Assembly (NCBI RefSeq): GCF_013085465.1
Contig: NZ_CP049838.1
Coordinates: 5,456,001 to 5,520,000, forward strand
Direction: 5' to 3'
Length of the DNA stretch: 64,000 nucleotides
DNA from: Streptomyces asoensis
GTDB taxonomy: Bacteria > Actinomycetota > Actinomycetes > Streptomycetales > Streptomycetaceae
Numbering within the stretch: position 1 is the first letter of the stretch; every line of letters starts with the position of its first letter. This document shows positions 1-9,352 of the stretch, piece by piece. The notes under the pieces were generated by a model. It saw only the letters and a program-made list of their open reading frames with translations, ran no database searches and was not told the DNA's origin. Position numbers and translations under genes: made by a program.

Positions 1-1
1 C

Positions 2-148
<147 letters not shown>

Positions 149-523
149 GGTGGCCGAACCGGCGTGCGGTGAGGTGCTACCGGAAGTAAAAGCGCTGGCC
201 AGGGCTTGGTGGGTTTGTAGGATCTCCAGTGCAATGTGAGCCGGTCGTTGGTCCGAACCACTTGTATCGGACACCTTTGGCATCCGAAGATTTTCCTCCC
301 CGCTCTCCGCAACCGTGCGCAGGGCGGGGAGCGTCTTTGCTGTCACCCTCCGGGGTGTGCGCAGACGTGTGAACGATCACAGCGTTCGGGGACGCGGTGA
401 TCTGGGCGTGGGGACGCCCGTTCATATGGCATATAGGGGAAGAGCGGGACACATGAGACGGGTGCGCGGGGCCTTGGTCGACGCAAAAGTGACGCCGGAC
501 GCGTACAACCCCCACGGGGGGAA
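149..523. other. Intergenic region between asd and the sigma gene
   Basis: These 375 bases carry no convincing gene; overlapping reading frames here are low-quality shadows. The main structure is the inverted repeat at 296-331. An AT-richer patch around 424-440 (CATATGGCATATAGGGG) is a plausible promoter region for the downstream sigma gene, but no clear -35/-10 pair can be assigned. Confidence 0.4.
296..331 (+). terminator. Hairpin downstream of asd
   Basis: CTCCCCGC (296-303) pairs perfectly with GCGGGGAG (324-331) across a 20-base loop. It lies about 150 bases after the asd stop codon and is followed by GTCTTTG, a weak T-run. It could end asd transcripts or be part of a leader upstream of the sigma gene. 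Confidence 0.4.
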
Positions 524-1249
524 GTGTGTCCAACTGGCGTGGCAGAGGTACTCGAACTCCCAGTGGCGCCCCGCGGCGCGGCCTTTCGGCCGCCGCGAGC
601 CGTCCTCCGACCCCGTATGCCCGGCACGCCCGGCGGCATGCCGGTGATCGCGCCCATGCCCGCAGCGCGGCCCGCCCGCGTCCCCAGCCAGCGTGACGGC
701 GCCGAAGCCGCCGAAGCCGCTGAAGTGACCGTCGCCGCCGAGAACGCCGAGGCGGCCGGCACCACCGTCGACCACCTCACCGAGACCTACCGGGCCCACT
801 ACCGCTCGCTGCTCGGTCTCGCCGCCCTCCTTCTCGACGACACCGCCTCCTGCGAGGACGTCGTCCAGGAGGCCTTCATCCGCGTCCACTCCGCGCGCAA
901 ACGCGTCCGCGACCCGGAGAAGACCCTGGCCTACCTGCGTCAGACGGTCGTCAACCTCTCCCGCTCCGCCCTGCGCCGCCGCATCCTCGGCCTGAAGCTG
1001 CTCTCCAAGCCGATGCCGGACATGGCCAGTGCGGAGGAGGGCGCCTATGACCAGCTGGAGCGCGACTCGCTCATCAAGGCGATGAAGGGCCTTCAGCGCC
1101 GGCAGCGCGAGGTCCTCGTGCTGCGCTACTTCGCCGACATGACCGAGGCCCAGGTCGCCGCGACCCTCGGCATCTCCCTCGGCTCGGTCAAGGCCTACGG
1201 CTCGCGCGGCATCGCCGCCCTGCGCATAGCCATGGAGGCGCCGGCGTGA
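524..1249 (+). CDS. SigE-family (ECF-like) RNA polymerase sigma factor
   Basis: The product directs RNA polymerase to a specific promoter set. Sigma region 2 is seen at about residues 88-150 (YRAHYRSLLGLAALLLDD, EDVVQEAFIRVH) and region 4 at about 188-235 (LQRRQREVLVLRYFADMTEA, ISLGSVKAYGSRG), as in SigE-family sigma-70 factors. About 80 N-terminal residues are Pro/Ala-rich. The GTG at 524 has a GGGGGGA purine run only a few bases upstream, so the GTG at 539 (MAEVLELPVAPRG) is an equally good start. Its stop overlaps the next gene's GTG (GTGA), so the two are translationally coupled. The partner is a membrane protein and may act as its regulator. Confidence 0.85.
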   Translation: MCPTGVAEVLELPVAPRGAAFRPPRAVLRPRMPGTPGGMPVIAPMPAARPARVPSQRDGAEAAEAAEVTVAAENAEAAGTTVDHLTETYRAHYRSLLGLAALLLDDTASCEDVVQEAFIRVHSARKRVRDPEKTLAYLRQTVVNLSRSALRRRILGLKLLSKPMPDMASAEEGAYDQLERDSLIKAMKGLQRRQREVLVLRYFADMTEAQVAATLGISLGSVKAYGSRGIAALRIAMEAPA

Positions 1250-2415
1250 GCGGAGAAGCCGAAGGGCAGGGCTCGCACGGCGGTCACGACAGTCACGAGC
1301 GCCACGAGCCGTTCGCGTGGCACGAGCCGACGTCCTCGTCGCGTACACAAGAGCCGAAGCAATCGCACGCTGGGAACTCAACCGTGAACCACCACCTCGA
1401 CGACCAGAGCCCCGACGGGCTCGACTCGGACGAGCTGGCACTGCGCCGGATGCTGCACGACGCCGTCCAGGAGATGGAGCCGCGCGACGGCTCGCTGGAC
1501 CACCTGCGGCGGGCCGTTCCCGTCCGGCGGGCCCGCAAGCGGCAGGCGGCCGTCGGCATGGCGGCCGCGGCCCTCTTCCTCGGCACCGCCGTCCCCGCCG
1601 TGCTGCACGTCTCGAACGCCGGCGGCTCCGACGCCAACCCTTCCATCGCCGGCCAGGCCTCACAGGCGCAGGGGGGCACGGATCAGGGCAAGAACCCCGA
1701 CGGCGGCTCCTCGGGCAAGGTCGGCGGTTCTTCCGGCAAGACCGGTGAGCAGGGCAAGGGTGGCGCCACCGACTCCGGCCAGGGCAAGGAGTCCGCGGGC
1801 GGCACCGCCTCCAGCGGTACCGGACCCACCTCCGAGTCCGCGGCGAGCGCGCCCGCCTGCGCGGCGGACCAGCTCGAGGCCGGTACTCCCGGCGTCGACG
1901 TCCCCGACTCGGCCGGCACCGTCTACGGCACCTTCCTCGTCCAGAACGCCTCCAGCGCCACCTGCACCGTGAGCGGCGCCGTCGACGTGACGTTCGGCGC
2001 CCAGGGCGCCGCCGACGCCTCGAAGATCACCGTCGTGGAACACGCCTCCGGCGACGCGGCGGCCGGCCTGCCCGACCCCTCCCTCTACGTCACCCAGCAC
2101 GCGCTCGCCCCCGGCTCGGCCTACGAGGTCAAGTTCGCCTGGGTGCCCTCCGAGACCTGCCCCACCACGGGCGGCAGCAGCGGCGGCGACAGCGGCGGCT
2201 CGGCGTCCCCCTCCCCGACCCCGACCGAGCAGTCGAGCACGACCGGCGAGACCACCTCCGGCACCTCGGCCCAGATGTACACCGAGGACGGCACGGTCGA
2301 AGGCAGTGTGAACGTGTCCTACACGGCCGAGAGCGGCTCTCCGACGAGCGTGGCCACGGTGTCCGGCGCGTGCGCGGGGACGATCTACCGGACGGGCGTG
2401 CTGGCGTCTTCCTGA
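1246..2415 (+). CDS. Membrane-anchored protein coupled to the sigma gene
   Basis: This 389-residue protein has a charged cytoplasmic N-terminus (about 1-95) with the stretch LALRRMLHDAVQEMEPRDGS, then a run of Arg/Lys and one membrane segment (AAVGMAAAALFLGTAVPAVL, about 101-120). A Gly/Ser/Lys-rich linker follows, then an extracellular domain with paired Cys (APACAADQLEAG, SATCTV, SETCP, SGACAG) resembling DUF4232-type secreted domains. The one-TM layout and the GTGA overlap with the sigma gene suggest an anti-sigma-like role, but no canonical zinc anti-sigma motif is present. The last 31 bases overlap the convergent SURF1 gene. Confidence 0.7.
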   Translation: MSGEAEGQGSHGGHDSHERHEPFAWHEPTSSSRTQEPKQSHAGNSTVNHHLDDQSPDGLDSDELALRRMLHDAVQEMEPRDGSLDHLRRAVPVRRARKRQAAVGMAAAALFLGTAVPAVLHVSNAGGSDANPSIAGQASQAQGGTDQGKNPDGGSSGKVGGSSGKTGEQGKGGATDSGQGKESAGGTASSGTGPTSESAASAPACAADQLEAGTPGVDVPDSAGTVYGTFLVQNASSATCTVSGAVDVTFGAQGAADASKITVVEHASGDAAAGLPDPSLYVTQHALAPGSAYEVKFAWVPSETCPTTGGSSGGDSGGSASPSPTPTEQSSTTGETTSGTSAQMYTEDGTVEGSVNVSYTAESGSPTSVATVSGACAGTIYRTGVLASS

Positions 2416-3275
2416 ACCCGATCGTGGCGATCGGTCGATCCGGCGCCGGGCTCCTCGGACTCCCCGGGCCCCTCGGATTCCCCGGGGCCCTCGGATTCCC
2501 CGGGCTCCTCCGGGAGGATGCCGAGCTCCGCGTCCCGCGCGAACTCCACCTCGCGGCGCAGTAGCCGGAACCACATGAACACCACGAACCCGGCGAAGAC
2601 GAACCACTCGCCGGTGTAGCCCAGGTTCTGGAACGCCTTCAGATCGAGCCCCGTGTCGGCCGCCGCGGTCGCGGGCACCGCCGTCATCCCCGAGTCGGCG
2701 GTGTCGAGCGTGACCCAGGCGTCGTAGAGGTCGTACGGCACCAGGTTGACCAGCGACGCGGCGCTGATCGCCGAGGTCTGCCCGGCCGGCAGACCGCCCT
2801 GTGCGCTCACCCCGTTGTCGCCCGGTGTCTCCGAGGCCTGGAGCGTGCCGGTGACGGTGACCTGGCCGGCCGGTGGCTTCGGGGCCTTCGCGGAGTCGGC
2901 GCTGCCGGGCAGCCAGCCGCGCACCACGGGCAGCGCCTTGCCGCCGTCCGTGCGCAGCAGGGTCAGCACGTAGTACCCGTCCCTGCCGTCCAGCTGCCGG
3001 TCGGGCACCAGCAACTGCTTGCCGTAGTGCCCGGTGGCGGTGGTGCGCCGGCCGGAGGTCGCCTTGTCCACGGGCAGCAGCTCGGCCAGCGGTCGCGCGG
3101 CCTCGGTACGGGCGGACTCGGCCAGTTCCTTCGCGCTGCGGTGGTCGTCCACCCGCGCCTCGAACCGGCTCAGCTGCCAGGACCCCATGAACACGCAGAA
3201 GGGGATGGCCAGCAGCACGAAGACGTTGATCCCCCACCAGCGGGGCGTCAGCAGGAACCGGTACACGCCCTCCAC
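2385..3275 (-). CDS. SURF1 family cytochrome oxidase biogenesis protein
   Basis: SURF1 proteins are membrane factors for assembly of haem-copper cytochrome c oxidase. The N-terminal signature YRFLLTPRWWGINVFVLLAI with GSWQLSRFEARV is typical, and a second membrane segment lies near the C-terminus (WFVFAGFVVFMWFRLLRREVE). Both expected transmembrane segments are therefore seen, flanking the extracytoplasmic domain. The GTG at 3275 or the GTG at 3266 (directly before YRFLL) is likely the start; a reading frame to 3341 adds an unlikely Pro-rich leader with no ribosome site. The C-terminus carries PGESEGPGESEGPGESEE, made by an 18-bp DNA repeat. Confidence 0.85.
   Translation of the reverse strand: MEGVYRFLLTPRWWGINVFVLLAIPFCVFMGSWQLSRFEARVDDHRSAKELAESARTEAARPLAELLPVDKATSGRRTTATGHYGKQLLVPDRQLDGRDGYYVLTLLRTDGGKALPVVRGWLPGSADSAKAPKPPAGQVTVTGTLQASETPGDNGVSAQGGLPAGQTSAISAASLVNLVPYDLYDAWVTLDTADSGMTAVPATAAADTGLDLKAFQNLGYTGEWFVFAGFVVFMWFRLLRREVEFARDAELGILPEEPGESEGPGESEGPGESEEPGAGSTDRHDRVQEDASTPVR
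2454..2507. repeat. 18-bp tandem repeat in the 3' end of the SURF1 gene
   Basis: Three copies of an 18-base unit (CTCGGATTCCCCGGGGCC and close variants) lie at 2454-2471, 2472-2489 and 2490-2507. On the minus strand they encode the repeated acidic tail (PGESEG) of the SURF1 protein. The unit is a multiple of three, so copy-number change keeps the frame. Confidence 0.85.
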
Positions 3276-3433
3276 GGTACGGGGCGGGCGCGGGGCGCCC
3301 ACCCGCGGGGTGAGGCTCGGGTGGGCTCGGGTGGGGCTCATTGGTGGGAGGGAGGTGCGAAGTCGGTGGGAAGTTATCCACAGCCTGGGGACCTTGGCGT
3401 CCCAACGTCGTCGCGGGCGGGCAATATGGGGTC

Positions 3434-5248
3434 ATGACTGAGAGCAACGGGTCCGCCGCACCCGAGCAGTACGAGGAGATGCCGGACTGGGAGAAGCGCT
3501 TCCGGGCGCCCCGGGTGTCGCTGCCCGACTGGGCGGAGGACGCGCCGGACCGCGCCCTGTTCGTTTCCAATGCGACGGGGACGTACGAGCTGTACGCCTG
3601 GGACCGGGCCACGGGCCACCAGCGCCAGGTGACCGACCGGGCCAACGGCACGACGGACGGCGTGCTCACCCCGGACGGCGCGTGGATCTGGTGGTTCGAC
3701 GACAAGGACGGCGACGAGTTCGGCGTCTGGCGCCGTCAGCCCTTCGGCGGCGGAGCCGACGAGCCCGCCACCCCGGGCCTGGACGCCTCCTACCCGGCGG
3801 GCCTGGCCCTCGGCCGCGACGGCCGTACCGCGGTGGTCGGCCGCTCCACGGACGAGGAGGGCACGACGATCCACGTGGCGCGGGTCGGCGAGCCCCCCTT
3901 CGAGCTGTACCGCCACCGGGAGTCGGCGGGCGTGGGCGACCTCTCCCACGACGGCTCCCTCATCGCCGTCGAGCACACCGAGCACGGCGACGCGATGCAC
4001 TCCGCGCTGCGGGTCCTGCGCCCCGACGGCTCGAAGGTCGCCGAGCTGGACGACACCAAGGGCGGCGTCGAGGAGCTGGGCCTGGAGGTGCTGGGCTTCG
4101 CCCCGGTCGACGGCGACACCCGGCTGCTGATCGGCCACCAGCGCCGCGGCCGCTGGGAGCCCCTGGTCTGGGACGTGGCGACGGGCACGGAGACGGACCT
4201 GGACCTGGACCTGCCGGGCGACGTCAGCGCCGAGTGGTACCCGGACGGCTCGGGCCTGCTCATCGTGCACAGCTTCGAGGCCCGCAGCGAACTGTTCCGC
4301 TACGACCTAGCGAGCGCCGCGCTGGAGCGGATCACCACCCCGCCGGGCACGGTCTCCGGGGCCACGGCCCGTCCGGACGGCAGCGTGGAGTACCTGTGGT
4401 CGTCCGCGGCCCGGCCGCCGGCGGTCCGCTCGACGACCGGCGAAGTGGTCCTGGACCCGCCCGGCATGAAGTCCCCCGGCTCGGTCCCGGTGGAGGACGT
4501 GTGGGTGGAGGGCCCCGGCGGCCGCATCCACGCACTGGTCCAGCGGCCCGCCGGCGCCACCGGCCCGCTGCCCACCGTCTTCGACATCCACGGCGGCCCG
4601 ACCTGGCACGACAGCGACGCCTTCGCGGCGGCCCCGGCGGCCTGGGTGGACCACGGCTACGCGGTCGTCCGCGTCAACTACCGCGGCTCCACCGGCTACG
4701 GCCGCGCCTGGACGGACGCCCTGAAGCACCGGGTGGGCCTGATCGAGCTCGAGGACATCGAGGCGGTCCGGGAATGGGCGGTGAGCTCGGGCCTCGCCGA
4801 CCCCGCACGGCTGATCCTCACCGGCGGCTCCTGGGGCGGCTACCTCACCCTCCTGGGCCTCGGCGCCCAGCCCGACGCGTGGACCGTGGGCATCGCGGCC
4901 GTCCCCGTCGCCGACTACGTCACGGCCTACCACGACGAGATGGAGGCCCTGAAGGCGATGGACCGCACGCTGCTCGGCGGCACCCCGGAGGAGGTCCCGG
5001 AGCGCTTCGAGGCCTCGTCCCCGCTGACGTACGTCGACAAGGTGCGGGCCCCCGTCTACATCTCGGCCGGGGTGAACGACCCCCGCTGCCCCATCCGCCA
5101 GATCGACAACTACGTCAGGCGCCTGGAGGAGAGGGGAGCGGTGCACGAGGTGTACCGCTACGACGCGGGACACGGCTCGCTGGTGGTGGACGAGCGGATC
5201 AAGCAGGTCCGACTGGAACTGGAGTTCGCGGAACGACACCTTCGGTAG
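3434..5248 (+). CDS. S9-family serine peptidase (prolyl oligopeptidase-like)
   Basis: A 604-residue protein without signal peptide, so probably a cytoplasmic peptidase of clan SC, family S9. The N-terminal half is a beta-propeller-like region; the C-terminal half is an alpha/beta hydrolase. The nucleophile motif GGSWGGY gives Ser466, with Asp549 (AGVNDPRCPI) and His580 (DAGHGS) completing the triad in the right order. HGGPTWHDSD is the oxyanion-hole strand. The ATG at 3434 (MTESNGSAAPEQYEEMPDWE) is preferred because the frame upstream reads through the SURF1 promoter region. The gene is divergent from SURF1. Confidence 0.9.
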   Translation: MTESNGSAAPEQYEEMPDWEKRFRAPRVSLPDWAEDAPDRALFVSNATGTYELYAWDRATGHQRQVTDRANGTTDGVLTPDGAWIWWFDDKDGDEFGVWRRQPFGGGADEPATPGLDASYPAGLALGRDGRTAVVGRSTDEEGTTIHVARVGEPPFELYRHRESAGVGDLSHDGSLIAVEHTEHGDAMHSALRVLRPDGSKVAELDDTKGGVEELGLEVLGFAPVDGDTRLLIGHQRRGRWEPLVWDVATGTETDLDLDLPGDVSAEWYPDGSGLLIVHSFEARSELFRYDLASAALERITTPPGTVSGATARPDGSVEYLWSSAARPPAVRSTTGEVVLDPPGMKSPGSVPVEDVWVEGPGGRIHALVQRPAGATGPLPTVFDIHGGPTWHDSDAFAAAPAAWVDHGYAVVRVNYRGSTGYGRAWTDALKHRVGLIELEDIEAVREWAVSSGLADPARLILTGGSWGGYLTLLGLGAQPDAWTVGIAAVPVADYVTAYHDEMEALKAMDRTLLGGTPEEVPERFEASSPLTYVDKVRAPVYISAGVNDPRCPIRQIDNYVRRLEERGAVHEVYRYDAGHGSLVVDERIKQVRLELEFAERHLR

Positions 5249-5272
5249 GAGGTGGGGGGCGAGACATCCTCG

Positions 5273-5320
5273 CCCCCCATCCCCCCATCCCCCCATCCAC
5301 CGATCCACCCATCCACCCAT
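5273..5320. repeat. C-rich CCCCCCAT/CCACCCAT tandem tract
   Basis: About six imperfect 8-base units (CCCCCCAT then CCACCCAT/CCACCGAT) fill the gap between two convergent genes. The tract is strand-asymmetric and lies directly after the peptidase stop codon. It may be a simple-sequence expansion; no hairpin terminator is visible around it. Confidence 0.7.
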
Positions 5321-5334
5321 CCCGCCCGGGGGGC

Positions 5335-7275
5335 CTACGCCCCCGGCCCTCCTCGCCGCCTGCGCCGCAGCAGCTCCGCCAGCCCCCGCCGGGTGGCGGC
5401 CAGCACCACCCGGTCCGAGCCCCGCAGGACATACGTGTCCGGCAGATCCCACACCAGCCCCGACCCGCCCTGCCGCTCCCGCCCCGTGTCCAGCGCCAAC
5501 ACCCGCCAGTACCCCGCCCGAAACGCCTCCCCGACCGTCTTGCCCTCCAACTGCGCATGCCCCCCGACTTGCAGCGCGGCGAACAGCAACACCCGCCGCT
5601 CCACCGGGATCGCCCCCAGGATCTGCCGCCCCATCATCGCCCCGGCGAACGACGGCGCCGACAGGTGCGACACGCTTCGGCTCCGGGTCAGGGCCTGGGG
5701 ATGGGCGGCTCGCAGGGTGCGGTACACGGCGGTGGCGAAGTCGTCGTCGTACAGGCGGAGTACCACCCGTAGGTCGGGGCGCAGCGAGCGTGCGTAGAGG
5801 GCCGCTTCGAGGTTGGTGGTGTCGGAGCTGGTCACCGCCAGTAGTGCGTGCGCGCGGTGGATCTTCGCGGCTTCCAGCACGCCCTCCTGGGTGACGTCGC
5901 CCAGGACGACCGGTACCCGTAGCCGTCGGGCCACCGCCAGGCCGCGTGCCTCGGGTCCCGCCTCGACGCAGACCACGGGGATGTTCAGCTCGCGCAGGCG
6001 GATCAGTACCCGGGTGCCGATCTTGCCCAGCCCGAGCAGTACGACGTGCCCGCCGAGCCCCCGAGGAGGCCGGCGCAACGCCCCCGCCCCGCGGAACGTC
6101 CCGAGCGCCTCCAGTACCGCCGCCAGCAGCACCGGTAGCAACAGCAACCCCACCAGCCCGGAGAGGAGTTGGAGGATCTGGCGGTCGGTGCTCGAGCCGA
6201 TGGCCGGGTCGTTGATGGAGAACAGGTCCAGCAGCGTCAGGTACAGGGCCCCCAGCGGATGGATGCCGGTCGCCAGCCACAACGCCACCGCCAGCGCGAA
6301 CACGCACGCCACCAGCCCGGCCAACGAGAACCGCAGTCGCCGCGAGAAGAGGGAGGCGAACGACGGCACCATCCCCACCCCCCGCCCGGCCGGCAGCGCG
6401 GACCCGGCGGAGTACGACACCTGCTCCAGCACCACCGACCCGCGCCGCCCGGCCGCGTCCCGCACCGCCGCCGCGTCGGGCAGCAGCAGCGGGCCCTGCT
6501 CACCGCTGGCCTCGGAACCGTCCGCGAAGGCCGGGTCGTTGGCGTTCGCGGAGAGCAGTGCGAGCGTGGGCAGGCCCGGCAGGTCGGGCCCCCCGGGCTC
6601 GGCCGGCAGCCGTTCCACGGCCCGCAGCAGCAGTCCGTCCGTCTGGACGACCTTGCTGGTGCCGACGACGGCGGTCGCGGCCAGTGCGGGTGCGGCGGTG
6701 TCCGCGTCGGACAGGACGGTGGTCGAGGCGTCGCTCGCCGCCCCGTCCCCCGGTGCGCCTCCGGTGGCCAACGCGGCCGCCTGGTCGAGGAGTTCCTCGA
6801 TGTGCTGGCCCAACCGCCGGTTGTAGAGCCGCAGGACGAGCCGCAGCCGGGGGTTGAGCCGGCGGGCGGTGAGGGCGGCACGGATGTTGGTCTCGTCGTC
6901 GTCGTACACGAGCGCCAGCGCGGCGGCCCGCTCCACACCCGCCTCGGCGAGCACGGCCTCGGTGGCCTCCACGGCCTCCAACGTCCGCTGACCGCTCGCG
7001 GGTTCGCTCGGGGCGGTGGGCGTGCCGTTGCCCGCCGCCCGGTTGACGGCCGCGCTCACCACCCGGTCGAGCAGCGCCGCCGACACGGCGCGGGCCCGCC
7101 CCACGACCGGCGGCCGTGCCGTCCGTTCGGCGGGCGGCACGACGAGCGTGACCTGCTCCTCGTACACCCCCCGCAGCTCGGCGGCGAGGCGGTGCGCCAG
7201 ACCGTCGTCACCGCACACCACCATGTGCGCGCCGGCGGTGCCCGGCGGCTGACCCTGATTCGGAACGCTCCCCAC
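5335..7275 (-). CDS. TrkA/RCK-type NAD-binding membrane protein
   Basis: Likely part of a potassium channel or transporter. Two RCK (TrkA-N) Rossmann domains flank a membrane core. The first runs from HMVVCGDDGLAHRLAAEL; the second from GHVVLLGLGKIGTRVLIRLR with the downstream VVLGDVTQEGVLEAAKIHRA and SSDTTNLEAALYARS. Membrane segments are SLAGLVACVFALAVALWLAT and ILQLLSGLVGLLLLPVLLAA, with a pore-loop-like piece between them (LLDLFSINDPAIG) but no TVGYG filter. It could therefore be a CASTOR-like channel rather than a classical K+ channel. The GTG at 7275 lacks a clear ribosome site; the ATG before VVCGDDG is an alternative. Confidence 0.75.
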   Translation of the reverse strand: MGSVPNQGQPPGTAGAHMVVCGDDGLAHRLAAELRGVYEEQVTLVVPPAERTARPPVVGRARAVSAALLDRVVSAAVNRAAGNGTPTAPSEPASGQRTLEAVEATEAVLAEAGVERAAALALVYDDDETNIRAALTARRLNPRLRLVLRLYNRRLGQHIEELLDQAAALATGGAPGDGAASDASTTVLSDADTAAPALAATAVVGTSKVVQTDGLLLRAVERLPAEPGGPDLPGLPTLALLSANANDPAFADGSEASGEQGPLLLPDAAAVRDAAGRRGSVVLEQVSYSAGSALPAGRGVGMVPSFASLFSRRLRFSLAGLVACVFALAVALWLATGIHPLGALYLTLLDLFSINDPAIGSSTDRQILQLLSGLVGLLLLPVLLAAVLEALGTFRGAGALRRPPRGLGGHVVLLGLGKIGTRVLIRLRELNIPVVCVEAGPEARGLAVARRLRVPVVLGDVTQEGVLEAAKIHRAHALLAVTSSDTTNLEAALYARSLRPDLRVVLRLYDDDFATAVYRTLRAAHPQALTRSRSVSHLSAPSFAGAMMGRQILGAIPVERRVLLFAALQVGGHAQLEGKTVGEAFRAGYWRVLALDTGRERQGGSGLVWDLPDTYVLRGSDRVVLAATRRGLAELLRRRRRGGPGA

Positions 7276-7412
7276 GAGGGAGAAGACTGCCTCACCGGGG
7301 CGGGAGGTTCCACGGATGAAGTGAACACCCCGTACGGAACTCCCGTATGAAAGGGGAGGGAATGCGAGAAACAGGCATCAGGGAGAACACGGAAGCCGGA
7401 GGTGCGCGACCC

Positions 7413-8471
7413 GTGGCCATCACCAGAGCGGCCCCGCACGAGGAGGGCGCCCGCCGGGACGGACCGCAGGCACCGCCCGCACCGCCCTCGCCACCCGCAC
7501 CGTCCGCGCCGCCCGACGAGCCCAGGCGTCTCACCTCGCCCCTGGTCCTGACCATGCTGCTGCTCCTGATGGTGCTCATGCAGAGCCCCATCCGCCGCGC
7601 GCTGTCCGCCCCGGTGATGCAGAGCTGGACGACGGTCTTCGTGGCGGTGGTGGTGCAGGCCCTCCCGTTCCTGGTGCTGGGGGTGCTGCTGTCGGCGGCG
7701 ATCGCGGTCTACGTACCGCCCTCCTTCTTCGCCCGCGCCCTGCCGTCCCGCCCCGGGCTCGCCGTCCCGGTCGCCGGGGTCGCGGGCGCGCTGCTGCCGG
7801 GCTGCGAGTGCGCGTCGGTCCCGGTGGCCGGCGCCCTGGTCCGCCGGGGCGTGACCCCGGCCGCGGCCCTCGCCTTCCTGCTCTCCGCCCCGGCGATCAA
7901 CCCGATCGTGCTGACGGCGACGGCCGTGGCCTTCCCCCGCAACCCCGAGATGGTGCTGGCCCGTTTCGTCGCCAGTCTGCTCGTGGCCTGCGCGATGGGC
8001 TGGCTGTGGCAACGGCTGGGCCGCACGGACTGGCTGCGTCTGCCGGCCCACGCGCCGCACGAGGGGGAGACCAAGGGGGCCGCGTTCTGGGACTCGGTCC
8101 GGCACGACGTGATGCACGCGGGCGGCTTCCTGGTCCTGGGCGCGATGGCTGCGGCGACCCTGAAGGCCGTCGCCCCGGAGAGCTGGCTGCGCACGGCCGC
8201 GGAGAACCCGGCGGTCGCCGTCCTGACGCTGGCCGTCCTCGCGGTGGTCCTCTCCATCTGCTCCGAGGCGGACGCGTTCGTCGCCGCGTCCCTGACCCAG
8301 TTCTCCCTCACGGCCCGGCTCGCCTTCCTGGTGGTCGGCCCGATGATCGACCTCAAGCTGTTCGCGATGCAGGCGGGCACCTTCGGCCGGGGCTTCGCGC
8401 TGCGCTTCGCCCCGGCGACCTTCGCGCTGGCCATCGCGTCGGCGGTCCTGACGGGATGGGTCCTGCTGTGA
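7413..8471 (+). CDS. ArsP/DUF318-family permease
   Basis: A polytopic inner-membrane permease of the ArsP_1 (DUF318, COG0701) family. At least eight hydrophobic segments are visible, beginning LVLTMLLLLMVLMQ and TTVFVAVVVQALPFLVLGVLL. The family's Cys/Gly motif is intact (LLPGCECASVPVAGALVRRG), as is SAPAINPIVLTATAVAF. The second half repeats the pattern with CSEADAFVAASLT. The GTG at 7413 has GGAGG nine bases upstream and is chosen; in-frame ATGs at 7347 and 7362 are possible. Its TGA overlaps the next gene's GTG. Family members export arsenicals or metals, or work with TIGR03943 proteins; the substrate here is unknown. Confidence 0.85.
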   Translation: MAITRAAPHEEGARRDGPQAPPAPPSPPAPSAPPDEPRRLTSPLVLTMLLLLMVLMQSPIRRALSAPVMQSWTTVFVAVVVQALPFLVLGVLLSAAIAVYVPPSFFARALPSRPGLAVPVAGVAGALLPGCECASVPVAGALVRRGVTPAAALAFLLSAPAINPIVLTATAVAFPRNPEMVLARFVASLLVACAMGWLWQRLGRTDWLRLPAHAPHEGETKGAAFWDSVRHDVMHAGGFLVLGAMAAATLKAVAPESWLRTAAENPAVAVLTLAVLAVVLSICSEADAFVAASLTQFSLTARLAFLVVGPMIDLKLFAMQAGTFGRGFALRFAPATFALAIASAVLTGWVLL

Positions 8472-9277
8472 ACCGACAGTCCCAGGCGGCCGTCCTCTTC
8501 CTCCTCGGCGCGGCCCTGCTGCACGCCGGCACCACCGACCTCTACCTCCGCTACGTCAAGGCGGGCCTGCGCCCGCTGCTCCTGGCATCCGGCGCGATCC
8601 TGATCGTCACGGCGCTGGCGACGGCGTGGTACGAGCACCGCAGGACGAAAGCGAAGCGCGAGCAGGAGCAGCGGAAGGCAGGCGCGGCCCCCCACCCCGA
8701 ACACGCCCACCCCGAACACGCCCACCCCGAACACGCCCACCCCGGACCCGCCCACCCCGAACACAGTCACCCCGAACCCCGGGTCTCCTGGCTCCTGATC
8801 CTCCCCCTCCTGGCACTGATCCTGGTCGCCCCGCCGGCCCTGGGCTCGTACAGCGCGACCCGCACGGGCACGGCCCTCCAGGAGCCCCTTGCCTACCCGT
8901 CCCTCCCCGCCACGGACCCGCTGCCGCTGAGCGTCGTCGACTACGCGGGCCGAGCCGTGTACGACCACGGCCGCACCCTCACCGGCCGCGAGGTCCGCCT
9001 CACCGGCTTCGTGGCCCTCGACCACGAGGGCACGCCCTACCTGGTCCGCATGGCCCTCAACTGCTGCGCCGCCGACGCCCAGCCGGTCAAGGTCGGGCTG
9101 ACCGGCGACATCCCCCCGGTCCTCCAGCCGGACACCTGGCTGACCATCACCGGTACCTACACCTCTCGCACCACCCACGACCCGGTCAACAACGGCCCGA
9201 TCCCCTTCATCAAGGTCACCACCGCCACACCGACCCCGACCCCACGGGATCCTTACGACGAGTCGTGGAACAACTGA
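8468..9277 (+). CDS. TIGR03943-family permease partner
   Basis: A 269-residue protein with two N-terminal membrane segments (AAVLFLLGAALLHAG; LLLASGAILIVTALATAW), a His-rich cytoplasmic loop, a third hydrophobic segment (WLLILPLLALILVAPPALG) and an extracytoplasmic OB-like domain with a Cys pair (MALNCCAADAQPVKVGL). This matches the TIGR03943 family, which is nearly always encoded beside a COG0701 permease, as here with a GTGA overlap. The loop holds five HPEH/HPGP-type units and is a likely metal-binding stretch (inference). Confidence 0.8.
   Translation: MNRQSQAAVLFLLGAALLHAGTTDLYLRYVKAGLRPLLLASGAILIVTALATAWYEHRRTKAKREQEQRKAGAAPHPEHAHPEHAHPEHAHPGPAHPEHSHPEPRVSWLLILPLLALILVAPPALGSYSATRTGTALQEPLAYPSLPATDPLPLSVVDYAGRAVYDHGRTLTGREVRLTGFVALDHEGTPYLVRMALNCCAADAQPVKVGLTGDIPPVLQPDTWLTITGTYTSRTTHDPVNNGPIPFIKVTTATPTPTPRDPYDESWNN
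8693..8779. repeat. 15-bp tandem repeat coding HPEHA units
   Basis: Five full copies and one partial copy of a 15-base unit (CACCCCGAACACGCC) occur in frame, with one diverged copy (8738-8752) giving HPGPA. They expand the His-rich loop of the TIGR03943 protein. The unit length keeps the frame, so loop length can vary. Confidence 0.9.
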
Positions 9278-9352
9278 GGGAGCAGGGGGCGGGGGTGAGT
9301 GATCGGCTCCCTCTCCCGACCGCTCCACCTGGCCGGTGTCGATGGCAGATCA

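Noticed and set aside
3682..5772. Long open frame overlapping the S9 peptidase
   Set aside because: It is a frame shadow of a high-GC gene: Arg/Gly/Pro-rich, with no domain, while the real peptidase frame has a complete catalytic triad.
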